Of a DNA stretch of 64,000 nucleotides, positions 1-58,500 are shown one piece after another; position 1 is the first letter of the stretch; each line of letters opens with the position of its first letter. Source of the stretch: Alviniconcha marisindica (taxonomy: Eukaryota > Mollusca > Gastropoda > Provannidae); the NCBI GenBank assembly GCA_018857735.1, contig JABMCL010001559.1, positions 268,501 through 332,500 of the forward strand. Direction: 5' to 3'. Below the pieces are notes generated by a model. The model ran no database searches, was not told the DNA's origin, and saw only the letters and a program-made list of their open reading frames with translations. The translations under genes were made by a program, and so were the position numbers.

Positions 1-47802
<47,802 letters not shown>

Positions 47803-47819
47803 AGTTGTCGTCTACCGGA

Positions 47820-48010
47820 GATAACACGCTGCCTAGGACTGACAGATCGGCACTTTCCTATTTTTTTGGCTAACCCTAGCTTTCCCCGCGACTTCAACTG
47901 TAAGCAAGCGAAAACGGCCTTGACAACGCTCCACGCTCTTTTACTGTGTCACTTAGCCAATCAACGGCAAGAAAATGAGCCAATGAAAAACGTCGAAAGG
48001 GCCGCCGCCC
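47820..48010 (-). promoter_or_regulatory. Probable GLDC 5' UTR and promoter
   Basis: The region upstream of the GLDC start contains two CCAAT pentamers on the plus strand (47957-47961 and 47980-47984), which read ATTGG on the GLDC strand. No TATA box was recognised on the minus strand. The transcription start cannot be fixed from sequence. Confidence 0.4.
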
Positions 48011-48194
48011 CTTTTGGTAGTCCAAGGATGGATCGACTCCCCTTCTAGGGCGCCTCATGAATTATTCATGACCTCTGTCCTCTTTTGGTCGTCCAAGGAT
48101 GGGCATCTGCTCCATATATGGCATGGGATAAAAGGCTCGTTTTGCTGCGTCTTTGATTGACAGAAGGGTTCATTCACAGATTAACAATCACAAG
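48011..48194 (+). promoter_or_regulatory. Promoter-like block with doubled 21-bp box, palindrome and TATA-like motif
   Basis: A box of CTTTTGG..GTCCAAGGATGG type occurs at 48011-48031 and again at 48082-48102, 71 bp apart. Between them is the 17-bp palindrome TCATGAATTATTCATGA (48055-48071). A TATA-like GATAAAAGG lies at 48127-48135. A possible donor follows at 48194/48195 (CACAAG|GTACAC). It could be a plus-strand promoter or a non-coding first exon; no ORF follows. Confidence 0.35.
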
Positions 48195-48199
48195 GTACA

Positions 48200-50620
48200 C
48201 TGGCGAACAGAAGTGAATCCAGCTGAGCAAATGAAACATTACAACCCGATCAAGGCCATGACTGCAACTCAGAAAAAAAGAAAAGAAAAAAAGTTTGATC
48301 AATTTGAGCAGGCCTAAAATTTAATGCTATTAGGCCCTCACAGGTCACATTCCTTGTAGGAGGTCATGTAGATTAGGCAGACTGGGTTGTGTAGCTGTCA
48401 CATGAGGTAAGTAGCCTGAATTCCCTTTGGAAAAATGAAAAACAAAGAAAGAGAAACAAATTCTGAAGCAAAGTAATAATAATGAAAAGTATGAGTAGTT
48501 CTCCTAAATTAGTTGATCTGTATCAGTAATCTGTATTTATCATTAACAAATAAATATATACTGAAAGAGAGAAGAAGAAAAAAAAAGGGGGGGGGGGGTG
48601 GAGAGAAGAAAGTATTAGTTCTCCTAAATTAGCTAACAGTCTTTGAGCTATTACATGTGGGAGCAAGTGTGAGAACTGTGTCTTGATATTATTGTTTGAT
48701 ATTGTGCTTTTACATTACTTTTACTACTGACAATGTGTGCCGAAAAAATGTTCTGGTTTTGATGTAATTTTTAAACCAGAAAGTGTTTCTTTTTTCTTTT
48801 CTTTTCATTGAAATGAATTTAATAGTCATTCTTAAAACAACTCCTGATATAGTAGTTGTAATAATAAGAGTAATCAGAGTGAACAATAATAATAATAGTG
48901 GTAATTTCCATAGAACAGTATCTCCCAACAAAGGTAAGCACACCATGCTTTAACAAAATGTACACATAAAACCTCAGCAATTATATATATAGTACTGGTT
49001 TCCCCCCCCCCCCCCCCCCCCCCACACACACACACAACACACAGTCCCACGTAGGTATACAGAAGGAATGTAATGGAGGGGGGGGCAAAATAAAAAAGAA
49101 TTTGAAATCAGTTCTGACATTGTTTTTAGAGGGGAATCTTTAATGCCATTAAATTTTTGAAGGCATTGGAGGACTGATTGTGATGAGTGTCAGATGGGAG
49201 AAAATTCCATTGCTTTGGAGCACAGTTACAGTAAGAGAAAGGATATTGGCCAAAGGTTTTAGTTCTAACATGGGCTGTGTGAAGTATCCTGTGTCTGCAG
49301 AATAACAAGGATGGAAAAAAGGAAGAAAAAAAGAGAGGAGTTAACAGATGATCAAACTAGTTTGAATCCAATTAAGGGACATTCTTCCTTCCTTTCTTTT
49401 ACCCAAGATTATAAATGATATGATATTCTTTTCTTTTTTATATGCACATAGTTTTTGCTATTATGTAACCTCTACCCAAACTGTGGAGAGCAATTCCAGG
49501 GGTCAAGGGTCAGGTACAGCTATTTCATAATAAGATATTCACAAGAAATGAACTGAAATACATTTTATCATGGATATTAAAACTGAAAATTGAAAATTAT
49601 CTTTCACAGCAACGCAATCCACCATATGTTGGCATACAGCTGCACTTGGCTGAACCACCATCTTGAATGCTGTCACACGTTTTCGGTGGTAGAAACCAGG
49701 GAATGAATGAACTTTTACGTGTGTGCTATTATGCTTATAAATCAAATGTATTGCAGTGTTTAAGACACAATTAGTACATACAAATTTTATTCTCACCAGT
49801 AAAAGCACAAGGAATGCACAGGTGCTGGTTTGTTCATTCATTCATCATCACTTATAGCCCATTGGAGGACTGATTGTGATGGGTGTCAGACAGGAGACGT
49901 TTCTGATGATTTTATAATTAACTGAAATGTATTGCTTTTAATATTTTAGAATCTTTGCAATCTTGTGTGTGTGTGTTGGGGGTGGGGATGAAGGGATAGG
50001 ATGAGAATAGTGACGGTTATGCTTGTGTTTATTGTATATTATGATGTGTGCGATACTACGTGTTGTTGCATACTTTTTAAGTGTTAATCTTTTACATATA
50101 TACAGGTATACTGTCTTTGTTCTTTATGTGTGGCACCCACATTTTCCTTTGAAGGAATACAGAATTTCTTGACTTGACTTGACCTGTTCAACAACAACTG
50201 TATTACCCAAAATGAGCCATAGTGTCTAATGCTATTATTTAGCACTAAGCCCATTCACACATGCATGCCAGTCATAAAAAAGGGCAACGTATAGTACTTG
50301 TATGGTTTACTTTGTCACACTTACTATTACAGTGTTGGTCAATTACATGGTTTGATGCCACATCTAGCTGTTGGTATGTTTGTTCTTGTTATTTGCCTTC
50401 ATTGCCCCCAAAACTCCACATAAAAGCATGTGCTTTGGTCAACATGGTGGAGGCTCTGGCAGTGTCAGAAACACATTCATTACCAGCACATCAATGCAAT
50501 GTTTTGCTGTATCTAAGATTAACATTAATCAAATTTCCTCTGTAGATTTCAGTGTTTCATTGATTCTCCCTGTGATGGATGAAAAACAGATTTTTGAGTG
50601 GTTGTGGGGGGGAGGGGGGG
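48200..50620. other. Intergenic stretch between the two genes, no gene seen
   Basis: Contains G and C homopolymer runs at 48589-48598 and 49001-49023. A GGAGGACTGATTGTGATG..TGTCAGA segment occurs twice (49167 and 49864). No coding exon was recognised. Confidence 0.55.
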
Positions 50621-50621
50621 G

Positions 50622-50760
50622 GATGTGTGTGTGTTGGTGCGTGTACGTGTGTGTATTTGCATGTGTGTGTGTGTGTTGGTGCGTGTACGTGTGTGTATTT
50701 GCATGTGTGTGTGTGTGTGTTGGTGCATGTGTGTGCATGCATGCATGTGTGTGTGTGCCT
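50622..50760. repeat. GT-rich minisatellite
   Basis: TGTGTTGGTGCGTGTACGTG plus a TGTATTTGCA part occurs two to three times. Confidence 0.9.
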
Positions 50761-50824
50761 GGGTGCACATGCTTTATGTGCATGCAGTTTACGAAACTGA
50801 AGTGAGTTCATATTACAACCTGTT

Positions 50825-50877
50825 GTTGATCACTTTTATATAGCGCTATTCTTTCCTCTCAAGCAGACCCACTGCCT
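50825..50877 (-). repeat. SINE family A tail, reverse
   Basis: GATCACTTTTATATAGCGCT and CAAGCAGACCCACTGCC match the reverse of the family A 3' end. It is interrupted by the MITE at 50878. Confidence 0.7.
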
Positions 50878-50944
50878 CAAACTCCAAGCACTGGTTTACG
50901 ACATCCTTTGGAGGAAGGTGCCGGAAAACGGTGCTCGGAGTGTG
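50878..50944 (-). mobile_element. 67-bp MITE with TIRs and 9-bp target-site duplication
   Basis: Ends CAAACTCCAAGCACTGGTTT and the reverse complement of CACACTCCGAGCACCGTTTT, about 16 of 20 matching. CCACTGCCT flanks it at 50869-50877 and 50945-50953. The arms meet at CATCCTTTGGAGGAAGG, without core. Confidence 0.8.
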
Positions 50945-51174
50945 CCACTGCCTGTATCAGACTTTTTTGGCAAAAAATTATCACCTTGGTTTTTCAGAGT
51001 TTTCCTGTGAACAGCTCCTTTTAAGTTTTGCCTCGGTGTAAACAATAATTATTAAAATTATTGCATATTATAAAAGGGTGATTTCAAAGTGGTGACATTA
51101 AGGCTGATTTGATGCCACTATCTGAAGATTTAACCAAAGTTTTAAAACTGTAACAGAAACAACAAGCGCTACAC

Positions 51175-51250
51175 TGTGCCCACCAGAATGACTCCTGCGT
51201 ACGATAGGCAGCAGTGTGAGCCATTTTAATATTTCATTCACTATGATGAA
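51175..51250 (+). repeat. Family C fragment
   Basis: CCACCAGAATGACTCCTGCG and GTGAGCCATTTTAATATTTCA. Confidence 0.6.
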
Positions 51251-51532
51251 CAAAGTCACGCTCAGTGTTCACGGAATACCTAATAATAAAAACAACAACA
51301 ACAAAACAAACGGCAAAAACTTGCAACGCCGTCTCACTGCATGGAAAGGGTCACCACTCCTGGAGAAAACATGCACGAAATTCAGTCATCTTCTAAATAG
51401 TTTTTCACTGTATGTTACTGTGTGGAGCATTGTGGCTCAGCCGGCATTGGTGTGACGTCATCGCGTGTAGTCTCTCCCGGTTCTAGACCATGAATCGAGT
51501 GCTCGTTTAAAATGTCTCACTGAAGAATTTGC

Positions 51533-51625
51533 GACCGCCTCCTTGGATATTATCTCTAAAACTGGAATAAAATCCAAGGAGACGGTCAACGGTCCAGGAA
51601 TTTCCGACCGTCTCTTTGGATTTTA
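51533..51625. repeat. Inverted repeat plus a third copy
   Basis: GACCGCCTCCTTGGAT at 51533-51548 pairs with ATCCAAGGAGACGGTC near 51572-51587; GACCGTCTCTTTGGAT follows near 51606-51621. Confidence 0.8.
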
Positions 51626-51870
51626 CCAAAATTGGATATTACCAAACTTCCTAGTACCTCATAAATGTTTATTACTCACCTGCAGGCATACACTACGTTG
51701 CGCGTACACGCCTGCACGTACATTTTCAAGTGCCTATGGTCAAGGCGAGGGAGATAACTCTTTGATATTGACATTGCGTTACTTCCTGCAATATCAAACT
51801 CTTGTCTGCTATAGTTTCGCCTGTGTGACTGTTAGAATACAGCACAGAAAAATTGTGAAGCGCGGACAGT

Positions 51871-51935
51871 GGCTATATAAACTACAATGATCCGGTAAAT
51901 CCTCCATTAGCGAACCTTTATGCTGCATTCTTTTG
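51871..51935 (+). promoter_or_regulatory. TATA box and 5' UTR exon of the RNF14-like gene
   Basis: GGCTATATAAACTA at 51871-51884 is a good TATA box. A start about 30 bp downstream would open a short exon ending at 51935 before GTAAGT. That donor pairs with the acceptor at 52338-52339 before the coding ATG. The pairing is inferred. Confidence 0.5.
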
Positions 51936-52339
51936 GTAAGTACTGACAGTGATAAACACAGTATACTTGTGTATTTGTTGTAACTGCCGGTATTAATCTG
52001 CGTGTGTAGGTTTCCATGGACCTGTTTACATGGCACAATGTCAGAGCGCACCACTAAGCTAGCTTGATGTGGCTGGCTTCATGACTGATGGCAAAGGAAG
52101 GACACAACAGTAGCTTAGCAAGGTCTATTTGTTAGGTTTGGCTGAACAAAAACTACAATCCTTGTAAAATAATACCCCCCCCCCCCCCCCCCCCTCAACA
52201 AGTTAGATACCCGACCACAGCATCTTGACTTTGGTTCTAAAGCTAGGCTGTGCAGGTGAAACCTTTCTCTTGAGATCTCGATTTGATTACCAATGTTCTG
52301 TTGTTATTTTTCTGATGCTGATATTTCACTGTTTGACAG

Positions 52340-52498
52340 GAAGAGACGCTAGGGTCTGGCAGAGAGAGTATGGCAGCATGTAGCGCTGTTTATGACAGCA
52401 TGTCATCCACCTGCGACAATGCCATGGTCAGCTTGTGCTCACCTACAGATGGCAACATTATGGTCAGGGAAGATAACCTCCAGGAACAGCGAGATGAG
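52340..52498 (+). CDS. RNF14: RNF14-like coding exon 1 (5' UTR 52340-52369, ATG 52370)
   Basis: The exon begins after a gacag acceptor with 30 nt of UTR. The ATG has A at -3 and G at +4. Forty-three codons end NLQEQRDE before a gtttgt donor, and the next exon continues as VLAIQSIYE, the usual RWD opening. Confidence 0.8.
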
Positions 52499-52792
52499 GT
52501 TTGTAAATCCTGGTGGTTCCTGTGCTTGGTTGACATTGTTTGTTTTGTTCCTCTGCTAGAGCTGTGTACTGAGTGACACAGGGTTCATGCTAACCGGTAA
52601 TTTACAATATTTTACAGGTTAAGGTCAGCAGAACAAAAATCACTGGTGACAGCATTTGCAGGGCTGCAGAAATGAAATGCCTGGTCACCTGGGATATACC
52701 AGAACAAAAATCAGCAATCTGTCAGACATACCAGTTGTTATTTTGTTTGACTGGTTCTCAGAATAAAAAAGGCAGCACAGAGGGAGAGTTCA

Positions 52793-52847
<55 letters not shown>

Positions 52848-54667
52848 CTAGACTGGGAAGGGAGCAGGTTGTTTGCTAGTAGAACTGTACTAGTATAGGC
52901 GGCTGTGTATCTGTCAAGATACAGCGAATGTGCGACCAGTTTCCATGAACCACATTCGCCACCATATGGATGTCACGCTGGTTTGAAAAATGTCCAGTGC
53001 GATCACTGGTTACAGCTTTTGCAGGGCTGCAGAAATGAAATGCCTGGTCACCTGGGATAGGTAGAAACGTCTGCAGGTGGGTCAAGACCAAAACCCACAA
53101 GCCCATCAGGCAAATGTTAATGTTGTGTAATGCAATGATGATTTCTCTGATGTTTGGTTGCAGTTGATACAGTATATGATCAGTGGAGGTACCCCACTCA
53201 AACAGTTATGTGTATTTGCAGAACTGTGTGTATTATTAATAATTACATTTGTTATGTATGGATGTTGAAATGAAGCAAACTACAGTTGTTGCTGGTTTGT
53301 ACCACACAGCTCTTTGTGTCACAGTTTTCTACAGCATGCATATTTGGAAATATTTAAATGGTACCAGTAATGAAGCTAGCTCAGCTTGAAAATATAAGCT
53401 GAGCGGTCAAAACAGATGAATCTGCAGAAGAAGAAAAACTAAAGTTATATATAGATATTTAGTATAATTAATGGGGGCCGTGACATCAGGCCACAGTGAC
53501 AGTATCACACTTGATGAAGAACTGTTTTTGAGTTCTTCAGTCAGTACTTGCGCAGATATGTCAGTGCCTGTCTCACCTTCATGTACGGAGTGCAGTGAGT
53601 CTGCTCGAGAGCACAGTAAATCTGCTCAAAAGCGGAGAATAGTGCTACATAAAAGTGATCACCAACAACAGCGCACACCAAGATAATGTTGCATGTTAAA
53701 GAGTCCATGTCCAGCTTTCTGGTAAGAGAAGGCTGAGTGTCTAATGTCATGGAAACACAGTGATAATGCATAATAATAGTACCTCTGGTGGAGTTTATGT
53801 ACCTTGTATTTTCCATGCATGCCAGGTGAGAGTTACTGTTGGTGACTCAGGTCTCTGTTGTTGTGCTTGTGTGAAGCCTTTCAAGTGCTAATTAACTCCC
53901 TCGTGTGTTGACTCTGCATAATAATAGCAGAATAATCAAGAAATTATCATTAGCTACTGCTGACGGAAAAGGGTGCATCTTTGTGTGTCACAGGTGTTGG
54001 CAATCCAGTCCATATATGAGGACAGCGATGAAGAGAGAATCACAGTCCTCAGTGAACCAGATGAGAGAGGGCATGGATTGTTTGATATACTGGTAACACA
54101 CTGGACAAATGCTATAAGTGATTAATTTAGGTTCATATGATCTACGCTTTTCTCCAGTACACTCCTTGGCGATTCATGATTTTGCAGATGGGGTTGAAAG
54201 ACACATTGAACCCATGTGCTTCTGGCCTTGTATGTTAAAGATCCTTTGGCAGTTGCAATTGAAGAAAGGTAGTGGAAGTTGTAATAATAACAATAATGGA
54301 TTATAGCAGTGCTGGATCTTCAGCACAAATCCTTATAAATGTTAATAAGTTCAAAGCACCATACAAAGAACAACATAAAGTGGGGTGGGGGGGGGGGGGG
54401 GGGGGGGGCTCAGCACAGTAACAATGTATCAAAGTCAAACAAAGTCTTTCTCTACAGAAATATGGTAAACAAAACAACAACAGAAAGCATCAATGCATCT
54501 GTTGTGGTTGTTTCCTTCAAGTACATTAGGCTAAAGTATAGCACACACTGATTGTCTAATATCATGTCGCTGTGAAAACATGTCTATATAAAACACTGAC
54601 TAATTGATACGTAATGATAGCCTGTATTGGTATGGCAGGGTGGCACTGCTGTTGGAAGATGGATGTC

Positions 54668-54757
<90 letters not shown>

Positions 54758-55312
54758 CATGCGTGCAAGAGACAACAGGATGCCAGTAATGACAGTCGGT
54801 GGCCTGTGACGGGGGCTTTTTTTTTTGCTGAGGTCTGAAAGCTTTTTGCTGCACACCTCACACTGACCCATGAACTGCTTGTTCACCCACCTGTTTGCTC
54901 TATGTTTCAGATCAAAGTACCTGTGGCGACACCCTCAGAGAGTTGCCAGGTAGACCTGATGCTGCCAGTGTCTGAATACTCCTCTGTCTGCCAGCAGGAG
55001 GGGGGCAGTCCTATGGAGGCGGGAGGGGGGCAGGAGGAGGGGGCGGGGCCTCTAAAAGAGGGAGGGTCACAGGAGGAAGAGGAGGGTGCTGCAGCACTGA
55101 CCCCTCCCTCTGACATAGGAAAGGGGGTGGTTTTGCAGCGATCACTTTCAGGTACTTGTTTTGGTCAGTTCTTCACTTTTTTTTTTAATGGGTTATATTT
55201 ATGGACAAATCTGTGAAGCATGCATATTTAATTATAATAATTAAAGTATATATAAAGTGCAAAATCTTGTCCCTGGACACTATTCTAAATGCACACACAT
55301 GCACACACACAT

Positions 55313-55389
<77 letters not shown>

Positions 55390-55467
55390 CACCATTTATA
55401 TAGACAGAATCACTCAAGCACAGACACACACAGAGGTACATTCACACACTCAGACACACATACGCAT

Positions 55468-55504
<37 letters not shown>

Positions 55505-58500
55505 GGGATGGGGTGGAGAGGGCAGGGGAAGCAGATGTTGATGACAAACTTGTGTATAAATATTATGTGTGCTTTTGATCCTATTTGCTTTTTCTTGAAT
55601 ATGAAATGTACGCACCTAGGGCTCATATGAGAAAGGGTGCAGTAAGACCCTATGTCTATCAATTTGTATCAATTTGTTATTATTAAGTAGGCAACAATTA
55701 CACGTTTAGGTAGAACCCACTGAAAGCAGGCTTCACTTTTTAGCTTCTTGCCCTGCAGCACTCTGGGCTTGTCAGCGTAGAGACAAAGTGCATGAAATAT
55801 GAATGGTCATAAATATTAACATTGTTGTAAGAATAACAGTAGTAGAAATTGTGTAAATCACCTACCCTGCTGCTCAAGGCACTTAATAAACATAGCGTAA
55901 CACACATAATGTAAATCAAGACAGACTCATAAATCCACAATTTAGCAAACAATTAACGCATGATATACACATCAACAAAGGTTCAATTCAAACATAGCTA
56001 TGTACAAGATGTACACAGCTTGTTGGTTTCTTATTATGAGCCTTCACAGTCTGTTTATTCCTATGCTTGGTGCAGGTCAGCGCTGGACAGGGTCATTTCA
56101 CTTGCGTCACCTTTGCCCCCTGATCCTTCACCTGACCTTCCCACCCGGCTACCCCTCCAGCGACCCTCCGGCCTTTGCCCTGTCCTGCGTGTGGCTGCGC
56201 AAAACTCAAATCAGTGCCCTTTGCAAGCAGCTCGACCGGCTGTGGGAGGCAACTCCAAACATGCCCATTGTCTTTTCTTGGATGGACTGGCTGGAGAATG
56301 AGACTGTCAGGTAACGTAACAGTGTTTTGATGCAGCTGTGATTTTATTGTACATGCCTCTGCCTCTCTGCCCCTCTCCCCCCCACCCACCCCACCATTCA
56401 GCTTTTCTTTGCCATGACAAGGCTGCTTCAAGGTGAGTATGACTACTGAAAGGCGGGGATAGCTCAGGCAGGGATAGCTCAGTGGTTAGAGCGCCCGACT
56501 CGTGACTGAAAGGTCACAGGTTTGAATCCCTGCAGGAACGGTGGGAGAATTTTCTTCTCCAGGGTCAACTTTCTGTGCTGACTTATTTTGGTATCCATTT
56601 CACCCCCGTGTTACCACAGTAGCAGATCCCGGTCATGCTGCCAAAAGTGCAGGTGGCAGGTTACAGCTAAACATGCGTACACCTTACATATGTGGCTTTG
56701 CATGAAGTGGCATGGTTGTATGGTGTACACAGAACTCGCTCCAAGATGGCAGCAGTTTCATGTGGCATCAGCCATGCCAGCACTTAAGTACACCACTTCG
56801 GTGGATATTCAGAAACGCGCTATAAAAAGCTGGTCACTCATGTAGAATCACATGTGAGCGCAATGAGTCTGCTCAAGACAGCGGAGAATAGCGCTATATA
56901 AGCGATCATCAATCAATCAATCAGTGTCGCTTGTCGAACCGTGCATGAGATCTGTTAACTGAGAGAGAAGAAGAGGGGGGATAGAGTTTAACATAAGTGT
57001 ATACATACCGAGGTGAAGAGATGAAAGTCTTGACTGCAGTGTTTGTGGGCACAAGCATTGCAATCAAAGGGGTGGTCTCTCATTAGTATGGTTTCTCATC
57101 AGGGTGGTCTCATCAGAGCGGTCTGTCGTTAAGGTGGTCTCCTCAGGGTGGTTTCTCATTAGGGTGGTCTCACCAGGGTGGTATCATTAGGGTAGACTCA
57201 TCAGGGTGGTCTCATCAGAGTGGTCTGTCATTAAGGTGGTCTCCTCAGGGTGGTTTCTCATTAGGGTGGTCTCATCAGGGTGGTCTTATCAGGGTGATCT
57301 CATCGGGGTGGTTTCATCAGAGTGGTCTGTCATTAAGGTGGTCTCATCAGGGTGATCTCATCAGAGTGGTCTGTCATTAAGGTGGTCTCATCAGGGTGAT
57401 CTCATCAGAGTGGTCTGTCATTAAGGTGGTCTCATCAGGGTGATCTCATCAGAGTGGTCTGTCATTAAGGTGGTCTCATCAGGGCGGTCTCTCATCAGGG
57501 TGATCTCATCAGGGTGGTCTTATCAGGATGGTTTCATCAGAGTGGTCTGTCATTAAGGTGGTCTCATCAGGATGGTCTCTCATTAGGGTGATCTCATCAG
57601 AATGGTCTGTCATTAAGGTGGTCTCATCAGGGTGATCTCTCATTAGAGTGGTCTCTTGTTAGAGTGGTCTCATCACGTACTGATGTGTTTCAAAACAAAT
57701 AACTGCACATGAAATAAAGGTGGACTTTCATGGGCTGTGGGACTTGATCACATTGCATGTGCAGAGGAGCACTTACAGTTAACACAAACACTGATTAAAC
57801 AAAGCACCGGACAAGACAAACAGGTTTCTTTGGTCCCTATGCACAACTTGTTCGCACTCATCTGACCCTTTGTGGTTGACAGGGCATTAAATACCGTGGC
57901 AGGGGAGGGGGGGGGAGGGACAGAGACAGTAGTAGAAGAGACAGACTAGTAAACATGCACTTTTAGGTGCAGGGCATAACATGCCCAGGGTCTGAATTGT
58001 GATTCATCCTGTTTTACTTCTGCAACATCCTACTGATCTCTATGAGGTCATTAGGCATGAAAACGCTTAACCTCTCGATAGCTTCAGTGGTATTCTTCTT
58101 GTCATTTACTGTGTTGAATTACAGTAGCATCATCTGCTGTGTCTGCCATTTTCAACTTGTGAGAAGGAGTGTAGATGTTATGCAGCTGGGTAGCCTACAC
58201 AGCACAAATAAATTTAAATAAAAATAGAATAAATACAGTTTAAATGTATGATGTCAAGCAAACTTTCTCACGCAATAACAAATGGTAAAAGGCACAATTA
58301 TGTTGTGCCTGCTTCACTCTTATGTGACTTGTCTCCCTTCCAACAAGAGTTTGAAATGGCAAATGTTACAAATAACAGGAAGATTAACAGTAATGTGAGA
58401 AAGTAAAGGGCGAGAAGAGCGGCACTGAAGCTGTTGGTAAGTTAGCGTTATCACACCTAATGATCTTATAGACATGGCGTGAGGTTTAGGAAAGAAAAGC

